Shown here: positions 47,211-58,840 of the stretch, one piece after another | Numbering within the stretch: the first letter of the stretch is position 1 | Layout: each line of letters starts with the position of its first letter | Source: Lingula anatina | Taxonomy: Eukaryota; Brachiopoda; Lingulata; Lingulida; Lingulidae | Assembly: GCF_001039355.2 (NCBI RefSeq) | Contig: NW_019775729.1 | Location: 61,799-125,798 of the forward strand | Reading direction: 5' to 3' | Length of the DNA: 64,000 nucleotides | Program-made: the position numbers and the translations under genes | The notes under the pieces: generated by a model | Databases searched by the model: none | What the model saw: the letters and a program-made list of their open reading frames with translations, nothing else | Told to the model about the DNA's origin: nothing

Positions 47211-47343
47211 TGGAACTCCATCTTTCATCCACTTCACCTTAGATGTGGGGTCTTTTTCAAATATTCTTGCGTAAAACTGGACTGAGTCTCCCCGACGCAC
47301 ATTCACAGACTTCAGCTCTCGAATGAAGTAAGGAGGAAACTTC
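47211..47343 (-). CDS. MYLK: MYLK exon: Ig domain first half
   Basis: KFPPYFIRELKSVNVRRGDS then VQFYARIFEKDPTSKVKWMK and DGVP. Ig A-D strands with core Trp; the B-strand Cys is replaced (F-Y-A-R). Acceptor tattacttacag and donor CCA|gtaagt; joins LTDSSNIS in phase zero. Confidence 0.94.
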
Positions 47344-48474
47344 CTGTAAGTAATACAGAAGCCAGAATGAGCAATTATTGATCACAGCGCATTCCACTAC
47401 TGCCGGCCCTGCTTTCTTCTCATTATTCATGTTAAAACCATAAATTGATTAATCATAATGGACCAGGTCTTTCTTCACTATTTAAAGATTAATACCTGCA
47501 TGACATTTTAATTATTGGACAGCTACCTTAAACACTGTCAGCATTCAGGAATAATGATTAAGTTTTAAGCTAGGTGTCACATTATAATTGTAACAATGGG
47601 GCAGTATAGATGCCTGCCACACATGAAAATGAGAAGTTTGACTGTATTAAATACATGATACATGTTGCATTTTGATATCCCCATGGGGGCAGAATTCAAC
47701 CAATCTACTGTTTTTCTATAATTGACATTTGTGGTTAGTGAAAAAAGCACAAGTACAGAACAACTGAAATACTGCCACTTTTTCCTTTAAAAACATGAAT
47801 ACAAATCAACTGTGGTGAGTAGATGAATAACATTAAACACTGAATCATCTTTCCTTTTCAATCAAATGCATACAGACTAATTATTTTTTTCAAGATATTA
47901 TTACCTTCACCTTCAAAAACACCGACTCATATATCATTTCTTAAAATGCTGTTTCTAGTGCAACTGAACCATGGCAGAGGACATAAAGTACTATCAAATT
48001 ATAAAAAGAACACATTAGTGACAGGAGACTGAGGGGTATTTTGGGCCTCAGGGCTTCTCATCTGTCATCATAACATGGCCTCAAGTACAAGGTCAGTGTA
48101 CAGATTACAGACTTCATGGCTACTTTGTAGGCACATTTAGACTTGAGGATAAACCTTAACTGGTTCAGGTTTACATGACATCCAACAAATGACCAAATGG
48201 GAATTGCCAATCATTTGATATATCATTGGATTTTACTGATGGCAACTAAATGAATGTGAATAAACCCTCTCATAATTCTTTACCAGAAGGCTGTTGAAAA
48301 CAGGACAAGAAAGTTTACATTTAATTCCTAAATGGACACTCTTATTGGTTTTGTGCACAGGAAAAGGGAAGCAAAAAGTACATGTTCATAGTAGATCTCT
48401 AAATGGTTCTTCAAAATCATGAACTATTTCTAAATGGACTTTTTTGTTGGCAGGAGAAACTTTTGTTGACTTAC

Positions 48475-48523
48475 TTTGGTCCTTCTTCTTTTACTTTAGC
48501 TGCTTCTGCTGGCTTTTTCACAG
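48475..48523 (-). CDS. MYLK: MYLK exon: Lys/Ala/Glu linker (49 bases)
   Basis: VKKPAEAAKVKEEGPK, a charged linker between Ig domains. Acceptor cattttcag and donor AAA|gtaagt. Joins TVE-T upstream and K-FPPYFI downstream. Confidence 0.9.
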
Positions 48524-48678
48524 CTGAAAATGAACAGCACAAAAATTCAGTCTTGTGGTAAAAGTCTTATTAAGTATTTTGCTCTTGTACCAAATTGATA
48601 AATCTTCCATGATAATTTAAAAATTTTACTTCTCCATGCTACATATAAAATGAATAATTGTCACACAAAAACACTTAC

Positions 48679-48854
48679 TCTCTACAGTGAGTTTAGCACT
48701 GGACGCAGCTATTCCTGCATCTGACTGTGCTTTGCATGTATAATGGCCCTCGTCTGTTACTTGTGCATTGCGAATCACCAGTGAATACAAGCCTCCAGAA
48801 CCAGCAATTATTTCATACTTGTTATCTGGAGTCAGCTTTGTGCTGCCTTTGTAC
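48679..48854 (-). CDS. MYLK: MYLK exon: Ig domain second half (copy A)
   Basis: YKGSTKLTPDNKYEIIAGSG then LYSLVIRNAQVTDEGHYTCK and AQSDAGIAASSAKLTVE. Complete Ig C'-G strands with F-strand Cys. Acceptor tatccacag and donor GAGA|gtaagt. Confidence 0.94.
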
Positions 48855-49148
48855 CTGTGGATAGAAAAATGATACATCTTTTATCTATACAATCAGTATA
48901 TTAACTTATAAAAAGATAATTTTTGTTCATTTTTCATTTTAAAGAGTTGATGTTTAAAATCATTGCTTTCAATAAGCCTGGTGTTGGTTTTATATATAGC
49001 TTTAGCAAACACATCTCTCTCACTTTTTAAATATTATCATACATTGGTAGTTATGAAACTTTCCATCAATGTGTGTGTATAACCTTTCCTGTAATCTTTT
49101 TCTTGATTAAACAATAAACAATGAAAAAGTACCAAGCTGTCAACTCAC

Positions 49149-49272
49149 CAAACAATGTCAGGCTCTGGATATCCGGTAATCTTGCAGTCAAAGCGAGCGG
49201 TACTCCCCTCAGGGACACTACAATCCTTCAGCGGCCTTTGGAATGCAGGACTTTCGTGCATATCCCTCTCAT
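49149..49272 (-). CDS. MYLK: MYLK exon: Ig domain first half (copy A)
   Basis: ERDMHESPAFQRPLKDCSVP then EGSTARFDCKITGYPEPDIV with W completed across the splice. B-strand Cys and core Trp are present, so with the next exon this Ig keeps the canonical cysteine pair. Acceptor attattttag and donor TTTG|gtgagt. Confidence 0.94.
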
Positions 49273-49941
49273 CTAAAATAATAATGCAGCATTCCAGTGA
49301 GATTATGTCCCACCAGGTATTCCATAATTGCTATACAATTAATATAAGGGATCGATACAATCGATGCATATGTCATGACAAGGTGCACATGTACATGACA
49401 AGGTTTAAGAAACCAAACAAAAGACACAAAATACATATCTATTATTAAGGTTATAGTGAGGTGCATTTTATAGGAAAACAATCATATACTATAAGTAAGG
49501 AAACAGCATTTGTTTTTGAATAATAGTAGACAATAAAAGATACAATTAACACACTGGTTAGGGAGACAACAAGGAAAGCTGGCACACCTTCAAACAGTTA
49601 AGCTGTGTTAATAGTCTTGTGCCTAGGGGGAAGGTAAGGGGACATTCACATGACTTACCATTAAGGCCAGTTTTATGCAGGTCTTAAATTGGTCTCTTAA
49701 TTATAAGCAATAGCAAAACATAGGGGATGATGATTGTAATGAAGCCTCCTGGGTTTACAGCATGGTTGTGCAATTAATTTCAACTGGTTGCAATCAATTT
49801 TCAATGTCATTTTAGGTCACATTTTAGTACACCAGGAAAAAAGTGATTCAAATTCTCTAGATAATCACAAACTTTAAGACCGATTTCAGACCTGTTTAAA
49901 GGTTTGCTGTCATGTGATTTGACCCTTACATGTTATCATAC

Positions 49942-50016
49942 CTATAGGGCAAAGCTGGATGCTGGATTGCCTGGTTGCACGTCTCGGTCGCGAGATACTG
50001 CCTCGTGCCACACGAC
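49942..50016 (-). CDS. MYLK: MYLK exon: short basic linker (75 bases, copy A)
   Basis: RVARGSISRPRRATRQSSIQ then LCPI. Rich in Arg and Ser/Thr, with R-R-x-T and R-x-S-S sites that resemble basophilic kinase targets by consensus only. Phase 1 in and out, so skippable in frame. Acceptor gtttgtctag and donor ATAG|gtatga. Confidence 0.87.
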   Translation of the reverse strand, partial: VVWHEAVSRDRDVQPGNPASSFAL

Positions 50017-50349
50017 CTAGACAAACAACATGCTATATAACAACTAAAACTCATGTCACCAATGGGTTAGCATGCAATCATAAGCTAGGTTAGTTTTTAT
50101 ATGTTAAGAAGGTAGTAGCTGTAAGACATGCCCATAGAGGATTTATAGCAATTTCACATTACGGAAGCCAAGTTCTACAGACTGTTTGACTATCTTACAC
50201 CATGTAAAAATCCCCCAAGCTATAAATGATACATAAAATGCTATGCTTAAACAGAATTCTGATTAACTGATTGGCAGTGTATAAATCACAATGAAGGTAA
50301 CTTTCTTCAGAAACACTCAAGACACATATGTTTTAATAATATGTCATTT

Positions 50350-50350
50350 N
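50350..50350. other. Single-N assembly junction
   Basis: One ambiguous base exactly where copy A ends and copy B begins, which marks a contig join or unresolved gap. Confidence 0.9.
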
Positions 50351-50460
50351 ATTAAGTATTTTGCTCTTGTACCAAATTGATAAATCTTCCATGATAATTT
50401 AAAAATTTTACTTCTCCATGCTACATATAAAATGAATAATTGTCACACAAAAACACTTAC

Positions 50461-50636
50461 TCTCTACAGTGAGTTTAGCACTGGACGCAGCTATTCCTGC
50501 ATCTGACTGTGCTTTGCATGTATAATGGCCCTCGTCTGTTACTTGTGCATTGCGAATCACCAGTGAATACAAGCCTCCAGAACCAGCAATTATTTCATAC
50601 TTGTTATCTGGAGTCAGCTTTGTGCTGCCTTTGTAC
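50461..50636 (-). CDS. MYLK: MYLK Ig second-half exon, duplicate of 48679-48854
   Basis: Same sequence as the copy A exon. Probably the same genomic exon assembled twice; count once unless reads prove a real duplication. Confidence 0.6.
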
Positions 50637-50930
50637 CTGTGGATAGAAAAATGATACATCTTTTATCTATACAATCAGTATATTAACTTATAAAAAGATA
50701 ATTTTTGTTCATTTTTCATTTTAAAGAGTTGATGTTTAAAATCATTGCTTTCAATAAGCCTGGTGTTGGTTTTATATATAGCTTTAGCAAACACATCTCT
50801 CTCACTTTTTAAATATTATCATACATTGGTAGTTATGAAACTTTCCATCAATGTGTGTGTATAACCTTTCCTGTAATCTTTTTCTTGATTAAACAATAAA
50901 CAATGAAAAAGTACCAAGCTGTCAACTCAC

Positions 50931-51054
50931 CAAACAATGTCAGGCTCTGGATATCCGGTAATCTTGCAGTCAAAGCGAGCGGTACTCCCCTCAGGGACAC
51001 TACAATCCTTCAGCGGCCTTTGGAATGCAGGACTTTCGTGCATATCCCTCTCAT
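50931..51054 (-). CDS. MYLK: MYLK Ig first-half exon, duplicate of 49149-49272
   Basis: Identical to the copy A exon, including splice sites. Probably an assembly duplicate. Confidence 0.6.
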
Positions 51055-51723
51055 CTAAAATAATAATGCAGCATTCCAGTGAGATTATGTCCCACCAGGT
51101 ATTCCATAATTGCTATACAATTAATATAAGGGATCGATACAATCGATGCATATGTCATGACAAGGTGCACATGTACATGACAAGGTTTAAGAAACCAAAC
51201 AAAAGACACAAAATACATATCTATTATTAAGGTTATAGTGAGGTGCATTTTATAGGAAAACAATCATATACTATAAGTAAGGAAACAGCATTTGTTTTTG
51301 AATAATAGTAGACAATAAAAGATACAATTAACACACTGGTTAGGGAGACAACAAGGAAAGCTGGCACACCTTCAAACAGTTAAGCTGTGTTAATAGTCTT
51401 GTGCCTAGGGGGAAGGTAAGGGGACATTCACATGACTTACCATTAAGGCCAGTTTTATGCAGGTCTTAAATTGGTCTCTTAATTATAAGCAATAGCAAAA
51501 CATAGGGGATGATGATTGTAATGAAGCCTTCTGGGTTTACAGCATGGTTGTGCAATTAATTTCAACTGGTTGCAATCAATTTTCAATGTCATTTTAGGTC
51601 ACATTTTAGTACACCAGGAAAAAAGTGATTCAAATTCTCTAGATAATCACAAACTTTAAGACCGATTTCAGACCTGTTTAAAGGTTTGCTGTCATGTGAT
51701 TTGACCCTTACATGTTATCATAC

Positions 51724-51798
51724 CTATAGGGCAAAGCTGGATGCTGGATTGCCTGGTTGCACGTCTCGGTCGCGAGATACTGCCTCGTGCCACACGAC
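51724..51798 (-). CDS. MYLK: MYLK basic linker exon, duplicate of 49942-50016
   Basis: Identical to the copy A exon. Probably an assembly duplicate. Confidence 0.58.
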   Translation of the reverse strand, partial: VVWHEAVSRDRDVQPGNPASSFAL

Positions 51799-52131
51799 CT
51801 AGACAAACAACATGCTATATAACAACTAAAACTCATGTCACCAATGGGTTAGCATGCAATCATAAGCTAGGTTAGTTTTTATATGTTAAGAAGGTAGTAG
51901 CTGTAAGACATGCCCATAGAGGATTTATAGCAATTTCACATTACGGAAGCCAAGTTCTACAGACTGTTTGACTATCTTACACCATGTAAAAATCCCCCAA
52001 GCTATAAATGATACATAAAATGCTATGCTTAAACAGAATTCTGATTAACTGATTGGCAGTGTATAAATCACAATGAAGGTAACTTTCTTCAGAAACACTC
52101 AAGACACATATGTTTTAATAATATGTCATTT

Positions 52132-53834
52132 TTTCCTTCCTGTATCTGTACAAAAAATATCGTTTTTGAGGTTTTGAACTTTAAAGAAGCACAGCATGGT
52201 ATGCTTAAGGTGGCTGAGGTGGCTATATTCAGTGAGCATTGTGGTTTCTTAAACAGTAGTCATTTCCTCAGCAAAGGGGTTCCCTGCTGCTGCTTGTCTA
52301 CCCATCTAACTGTGGTTTACTTAAAAGAATTACTTTTCAAAGAGTTGGGAACCATAAACATGGTAATTATTCAAAGATTAGGAAAAAACATGACAAGGAA
52401 TAGCTGGTGTGAAATCAACTGAGATAATTTGATGTCCAATAAACATGGTAATGAAATTTCAAACTGTTTTCCACAAACCTTATTTTTTTGAAAAAAGAAT
52501 TTGACCTTGCTCAAGTAATTGATGACCACAGATTTTTTAGCAGAATTCTTTTTAAATTCCTTTTCACATTTTTTACTGATAGTTGGTCTTGCAAAAAGTA
52601 TCCATTGACCCTTTCCAATTACTGCTGAAGAGGCACTTTAGAGATCATTTAAAAAATAACATTTGAAAGACGTTTTAAGTCTTAATGTACCCTGATGTTT
52701 ACTACCAGTGACAGATGTGGAGGTTATTTGAACCTGTTTTTGTTATGGGCAGTTATATTCAATCAGTGTATGACCACCCATCTCAGCGCCAGTCCCAACA
52801 CACTGGGCAGAGGTCAAACATAGAAAGATATTGCTTGCATTTGAGACATTCAAAAAGTGATTGGAAAAAACAACATGGTGCAAAAGATTTTTTAAAGACT
52901 TTCATGAGTTTGAATAAGTTTAAATCAGCAGAAACAATAGTGTCAGACTGAAGAGATATATTGCCTTGGTACATTTTATGTAGTATTTTTTTGTTAAGAT
53001 ACCTTCTCATGGTATCTTTTTGGACAACTTTTTGGTAGGGTTGTTTCTGGTCAGAACCTTTCTTATCCAATTAAAAAAAATAATCTTTTACAGAAAAAAA
53101 AGGTAGTGTGTTTTGCAGATTGCTATCAATTTCGATAAAGTTTTCCTTCTCTAATCAGTGGAAAAAAACAGACAAATACAGTCTTTTTGATGAAAAAAAT
53201 TGAGGATAGCATGTCCTACTCTTAATCTTTCCAAAATCTTCCATTGTAGCATGTAGAGCTTTGCTAACTTAGAAAATATGTTCTTTGTATATCTAGTTAG
53301 TGATAACCCTTGAAGGCACCAGGAGACAAACAATCACACAGGAAATTCTTGGTTAGTAATAGGTGGTTTCATATTATAAAAAAAAATCACTTAAATTATT
53401 ACCAAATGTAGCTCAAGCACTTATTTTCTGTAAGTTTATGTGTGATTGCAAAAAAAAATGATTTGATTCATTTCATTTTATGATAGCATTTTATATCCAA
53501 GAAGATTTTAAACTTATCACGGATTAATTCTCCTGTCAAGGACATGCTTAATCATGCAGAACATATAAGCCTTGTTGGAATAAGCATCATTTACACAGAT
53601 ACTGGGCAACACAAATATAAATGTATTACTAATATTAGTAATCAATCAGTCACAAAGACTAACAACTCAATAAAAATATGAAATATTACATATTGTATCT
53701 AAACTAAAACCTAAAAAACATAGGTATTCACATAAATTGCCTGAAATATTATACATTGTCACTGAGAAAGAGAAACATTACATGCAAAATGTGTTGAATA
53801 AAAAAAAAGAAAAAAATACCATATCTCCTCCTAC
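52132..53834 (-). other. Intron between Ig exons
   Basis: About 1.7 kb of AT-rich DNA with no supportable exon. From 53221 onward it is part of the block repeated at 56058-58839. Confidence 0.7.
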
Positions 53835-53975
53835 CTTCCACAATGAGTCTGCACTGACAGGACTCAGATCCCAGTTCATTAGTGGCAGTGCAGGAATAAG
53901 TGCCGGTGTCTCCTACCTCAGAGTCATAGATCTCCAGGTTATAGGTATCCCGTTCTATAAACACCTCATAGCGAC
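53835..53975 (-). CDS. MYLK: MYLK exon: Ig domain second half (X1)
   Basis: RYEVFIERDTYNLEIYDSEV then GDTGTYSCTATNELGSESCQ and CRLIVE. D-T-G-T-Y-S-C signature and a C-x-C in the G strand. Acceptor cctttccag and donor GAAG|gtagga. Joins DERDMHESP or the basic linker exon downstream in phase 1. Confidence 0.92.
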
Positions 53976-54335
53976 CTGGAAAGGGAATAAAATGGTTAAA
54001 AAATGCCCATATTTTTCCTTAGATCGCTGTATTAACTTTTGAGTATATTATTCATTAGTGCCATTTATCTTAACTGTCTTTTCATAGCTCTTCTAAATTT
54101 TTTTAGAATTATTTTTTATTCAGCTTGAATGGTCTAAACAATGCATTCACATAAACAGTGCTCCAGTGTACAACTTCCTCAAACAATTAATAAAATCATC
54201 AACAACTGCAGTTATCATCAGCAATTGCAGTTATTCAAATGCAAGCATCTTTTCAAAAAACAGTGACATACACCCATGTCCAATTACAAACTACAAATAT
54301 CAGGTGTGGCAAAGCAGTGAAATGGAAAAACTTAC

Positions 54336-54530
54336 CCTCATCCTCTAGGTCCCTGCCATTCTTCTGCCATGTAATCTCTGGCTCTGGTTCTCCATCCACC
54401 TTCACGGACAGTTTCACTATGTTACCAGTGGTCACTTTCCTATCCCTTAATTTCTTCAAGAACCTTGGGGGCTCACCTTCAGGTTCTCCAGGCTCTGAAG
54501 CTGCCTCAGCAACCACTTCTGCAGGTTTGG
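54336..54530 (-). CDS. MYLK: MYLK exon: Pro/Glu linker and Ig domain first half (X1)
   Basis: KPAEVVAEAASEPGEPEGEP, then PRFLKKLRDRKVTTGNIVKL and SVKVDGEPEPEITWQKNG. Ig A-D strands with core Trp and no B-strand Cys. Acceptor ttgttttag and donor GAGG|gtaagt. Confidence 0.92.
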
Positions 54531-55361
54531 CTAAAACAAATACAAGCTGCGACTTAAACCAAGGTTTTTGTGTTTCCCCTTGATACATTGCAACTGAAGT
54601 ACAGGCATGCTTTGCTGCTGCTATCCTTCTCAGTTTTTTTCTAAATGTACATATTTCAAACAAAAATAAACAAATGAGATAAAATCTGCTGCATCCCTAT
54701 CCCTGTGTGGTCCATCAGTCCACACAATAACAAATGTAGTTGGATACTCTTTATAGGCGTAAACTATCCTCTTTGATTATGTTGTTTCCTCTGTGAAAGT
54801 CACACCAAACTTTTTTCTAAAGAATAAAATAGTTTCTGTGCCAGGATATCCTTAAAAGCATGTATGCTCAAACTGTTCTTTGACAATGATAACTGTTCTT
54901 CCAACTGATAAACCTTGGTAATTAATCCATCAGAGTTTTATGCCAACTCATCAGCATACTGTTTGTCATAATCTATTCTCATCATGTATATCCTCATATG
55001 AAAATGATTGTGATGCAGTGCCATGAATTTAAAACAAATCTTGATACCAATATAACACAAATGAGATAACAATTATTACACTGCCACATTACTATCAATT
55101 AATGAAACAGTTACCTGCCAAGCAAAACCGAATGGTTATTTTTGGTTCAGTTGCAAAGCATTACACATCCAAAACACTCCCTAATTTATTTCATTTCATT
55201 TGAGAATATTTTTATTTTTTCCTTTGTTGAATGTCATTCAATAACTAGCAAAATTTCAATCCTTCTGCAAACTTTCTTGGAAACTTAACCAAACCGTTAC
55301 ACTCACAATGATATATCTAATATCTAAACAACAGTAAAAAACACAAACAAACAATCTTTAC

Positions 55362-55649
55362 CTTCACCAGTCACAAACTTTGTTGAAGATCTTGCTGTGC
55401 CAGCTATGTTGGTTGCTGTGACAACATACTGGCCAATGTCTTCAGGATTGATATCACGTATGGTCAGTGTGGTGCTATCAGTTGCATCAAATTCTATCTG
55501 ATGATGTCGAGATCTTCGGGGAATCTCGCGGCCATCCTGGTACCAGATGATGTCGGCAGGAGGCTTAGCGAGGACTTTCACATTTACGTGAACTGATTCG
55601 CCTTCAATAATCTCTACAGTATCTGGTAGAGCCTTTATAAATCTTGGTG
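55362..55649 (-). CDS. MYLK: MYLK exon: complete Ig domain in one exon (X1)
   Basis: PRFIKALPDTVEIIEGESVH, then ADIIWYQDGREIPRRSRHHQ, then TLTIRDINPEDIGQYVVTAT and NIAGTARSSTKFVTGE. The only Ig here encoded by a single 288-base exon. Both canonical cysteines are missing (V-N-V-K-V and Y-V-V). Phase 1 at both ends, so it could be duplicated or skipped in frame. Confidence 0.92.
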
Positions 55650-55942
55650 CTGCAAATGAAGAGTAAAATAGACATGAATTCAGCATATCTCTCTGCATTG
55701 TCATGACTGTCAAACTCTAAAATGGTCCTTGAAAAAAATCAAGCAATAACACTAAATTACAGTCAATTCTCATGAAACATGAGGAAAATAACAAGTTTTT
55801 AGCAAAATATTTACTAAACAAAATGGGTTTTGTTTCACATTTAAAGGGGCATTTGTGCTCAGATTGTTTTTGGATCCTTGTTTCTTGTTTATTTTATCTT
55901 GCAGGGAGTATATTGGAAATGTGAAAATGTAGACTACTTAAG

Positions 55943-55943
55943 N
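55943..55943. other. Single-N assembly junction
   Basis: One ambiguous base between block X1 and an unrelated 114-base segment that precedes X2. Confidence 0.9.
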
Positions 55944-56631
55944 GCTCGCGCTGCCAGTAATTACGCGGCAGGATATTCAGGGCACAGACCGTGATCATAA
56001 GACATACCGCGAATAGAAAATAGAATTTAGAAAATAGACATTGCATGTGAATGAAGCCTTAATCTTTCCAAAATCTTCCATTGTAGCATGTAGAGCTTTG
56101 CTAACTTAGAAAATATGTTCTTTGTATATCTAGTTAGTGATACCCCTTGAAGGCACCAGGAGACAAACTATCACACAGGAAATTCTTGGTTAGTGATAGG
56201 TGGTTTCATATTATTAAAAAATCACTTAAATTATTACCAAATGTAGCTCAAGCACTTATTTTCTGTAAGTTTATGTGTGATTGCAAAAGAAATGATTTGA
56301 TTCATTTCATTTAATGATAACATTTTATATCCAAGAAGATTTTAAACTTATCATGGATTAATTCTCCTGTCAAGGACATGCTTAATCATGCATAACATAT
56401 AAGCCATGTTGGAATAAGCATCAGTTACACAGATACTGGGCAACACAAATATAATGAAATACTAATGTTGGTAATCAATCATTCACAAAGACTAACAACT
56501 CAATAAAAATATGAAATACTACATATCGTATCTAAAGTAAAACCTAAAAAACATTTGTATTCAAATAAATTGCCTGAAATATATACTTTGTCAATGAGAA
56601 AAAGAAATATTATATGCAAAATGTGCTGAAT

Positions 56632-56735
56632 ACAAAAAAAAAAAAAAATAATAATAATAATAAATAAAATAAATAAAAATAAAAATAAAAAAAATAATAA
56701 TAAGATAAATAAAATAAAATAAAAAAAATAATATT
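56632..56735 (+). repeat. A-rich (AAT/AAAT)n microsatellite found only in X2
   Basis: About 100 bases of A runs with AATAAT and AAATAAAATAAA units next to the donor of exon 56756-56896. Block X1 has only a short A run at the same place. Confidence 0.92.
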
Positions 56736-56755
56736 TTCACAATATCTCCTCCTAC

Positions 56756-56896
56756 CTTCCACAATGAGTCTGCACTGACAGGACTCAGATCCCAGTTCAT
56801 TAGTGGCAGTGCAGGAATAAGTGCCTGTGTCTCCTACCTCGGAGTCGTAGATCTCCAGGTTATAGGTATCCCGTTCTATAAACACCTCATAGCGTC
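56756..56896 (-). CDS. MYLK: MYLK Ig second-half exon (X2 copy)
   Basis: Encodes the same residues as 53835-53975 with silent changes, and a ctag acceptor where X1 has ccag. Either the second allele of the same exon or a real tandem paralogue. Confidence 0.65.
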
Positions 56897-57248
56897 CTAG
56901 AAAGTAAATAAAATGGTTAAAATATACCCACATTTTTCCTTAGATCCCTGTATTAAGTTATGAGTATATCATTCATTGTGACCATTAATCTGAATTGTCT
57001 TTTTATAACTCTTCTAAAATTTCTCGAATTTTTTTTGTTCAGCTTTAATGATCTAAACAATGCATCCACACAAACAGTACTCTAACATACAATTTACTCA
57101 AATGAGAAGGTTACAACAATGAATAAAATCATCACCAACTGCAGTTATTCAAATGCAAGCATCTTTTCAAAAAACAGAGACATACACCCATGTCTAATAA
57201 CAACTACAAATATCAGGTGTGGCAAAGCAGTGAAATGGAAAAACTTAC

Positions 57249-57443
57249 CCTCATCCTCTAGGTCCCTGCCATTCTTCTGCCATGTAATCTCTGGCTCTGG
57301 TTCTCCATCCACCTTCACGGACAGTTTCACTATGTTACCAGTGGTCACTTTCCTATCCCTTAATTTCTTTAAGAATCTTGGGGGCTCGCCTTCAGGTTCT
57401 CCAGGCTCTGGCGCTGCCTCAGCAACCACTTCTGCAGGTTTGG
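57249..57443 (-). CDS. MYLK: MYLK Ig first-half exon (X2 copy)
   Basis: Copy of 54336-54530 with one Ser-to-Pro change in the linker; otherwise silent differences. Splice sites are preserved. Confidence 0.65.
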
Positions 57444-58260
57444 CTAAAACAAATACAAGCTGTGACTTAAACCAAAGTCTTTGCGTTTCCCCTTGATACA
57501 TTGCAACTGAAGTACAGGCATGCTTTGCTGCTGCTATCCTTCTCAGTTTTTTCTTTCTAAATGCATGTATTTCAAACAAAAATAAACAAATGAGATAAAA
57601 TCTGCTGCATCCCTATCCCTGTGTGGTCCATCAGTCCACACAATAACAAATGTAGTTGGATACTCTTTATAGGCGTAAACTATCCTCTTTGATTATGTTG
57701 TTTCCTCTGTGAAAGTCACACCAAACTTTTTTTCTAAAGAATAAAATAGTTTCTGTGCCAGGATATCCTTAAAAGCATGTATGCTAAAACTGTTCTTTGA
57801 CAATGATAACTGTTCTTCCAACTGATAAACCTTGGTAATTAATCCATCAGAGTTTTATGCCAACTCATCAGCATACTGTTTGTCATAATCTATTCTCATC
57901 ATGTATATCCTCATATGAAAATGATTGTGATGCAGTGCCATAAATTTAAAACAAATCTTGATACCAATATAACACAAATGAGATAACAATTACTACGCTG
58001 CCACATTACTATCAATTAGTGAAACAGTTACCTGCCAAGCAAAACTGAATGGTTATTTTTGGTTCAGTTGCAAAGCATTACACATCCAAAACACTCCCTA
58101 ATTTATTTCATTTCATTTGAGAATATTTTTATTTTTTCCTTTGTTGTCATTCCCTAATTAGCAAAAGTTCAGTACTTAACCAAACCATTACACTCACAAT
58201 GATATATCTAATATCTAAACAACAGTAAAAAAAAAACACAAACAATTAAACAATCTTTAC

Positions 58261-58548
58261 CTTCACCAGTCACAAACTTTGTTGAAGATCTTGCTGTGCC
58301 AGCTATGTTGGTTGCCGTGACAACATACTGGCCAATGTCTTCAGGATTGATATCACGTATGGTCAGTGTGGTGCTATCAGTTGCATCAAATTCTATCTGA
58401 TGATGTCGAGATCTTCTGGGAATCTCACGGCCATCCTGGTACCAGATGATGTCAGCGGGAGGCTTCGCGAGGACTTTCACATTAACGTGAACCGATTCGC
58501 CTTCAATAATCTCTACAGTATCTGGTAGAGCCTTTATAAATCTTGGTG
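58261..58548 (-). CDS. MYLK: MYLK complete-Ig exon (X2 copy)
   Basis: Same Ig as 55362-55649 with only silent substitutions seen. Splice sites and phase are preserved. Confidence 0.65.
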
Positions 58549-58839
58549 CTGCAAATGAAGAGTAAAATAGACATGAATTCAGCATATCTCTCTGCATTGT
58601 CATGACTGTCAAACTCTAAAATGGTCCTCGAAAAAAATCAAGCAATAACACTAAATTACAGTCAATTCTCATGAAACATGAGGAAAATAACAAGTTTTTA
58701 GCAAAATATTTACTACACAAAATGGGTTTTGTTTCACATTTAAAGGGGCATTTGTGCTCAGATTGTTTTTGGATCCTTGTTTCTTGTTTATTTTATCTTG
58801 CAGGGAGTATATTGGAAATGTGAAAATGTAGACTACTTA

Positions 58840-58840
58840 N
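58840..58840. other. Single-N assembly junction
   Basis: One ambiguous base between X2 and the X1-identical segment that follows. Confidence 0.9.

Larger units (their letters stand above)
48569..50349 (+). repeat. Copy A of a 1.78 kb near-identical duplication
   Basis: Matches 50351-52131 base for base in the parts compared, with one substitution noticed (C near 49754 versus T near 51536). The two copies are separated by a single N at 50350. Contains three exons and their introns. Confidence 0.93.
50351..52131 (+). repeat. Copy B of the 1.78 kb near-identical duplication
   Basis: Offset 1,782 bases from copy A. Identity extends through introns, which argues for an unmerged contig overlap and against an old exon duplication. 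Confidence 0.93.
53221..55942 (+). repeat. Block X1 (first copy of the three-exon block)
   Basis: Contains exons 53835-53975, 54336-54530 and 55362-55649. Diverged copy X2 lies at 56058-58839, and its last 1,070 bases (54873-55942) recur at 58841-59910. Ends at a single N (55943). Confidence 0.9.
56058..58839 (+). repeat. Block X2 (diverged copy of X1)
   Basis: Same three exons and introns as X1 with scattered substitutions and indels, including an extra A-rich microsatellite (56632-56735). Exon differences are almost all silent; one amino-acid change was noticed (AASEP in X1, AAPEP here). Ends at the same point as X1 before a single N. Confidence 0.9.
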
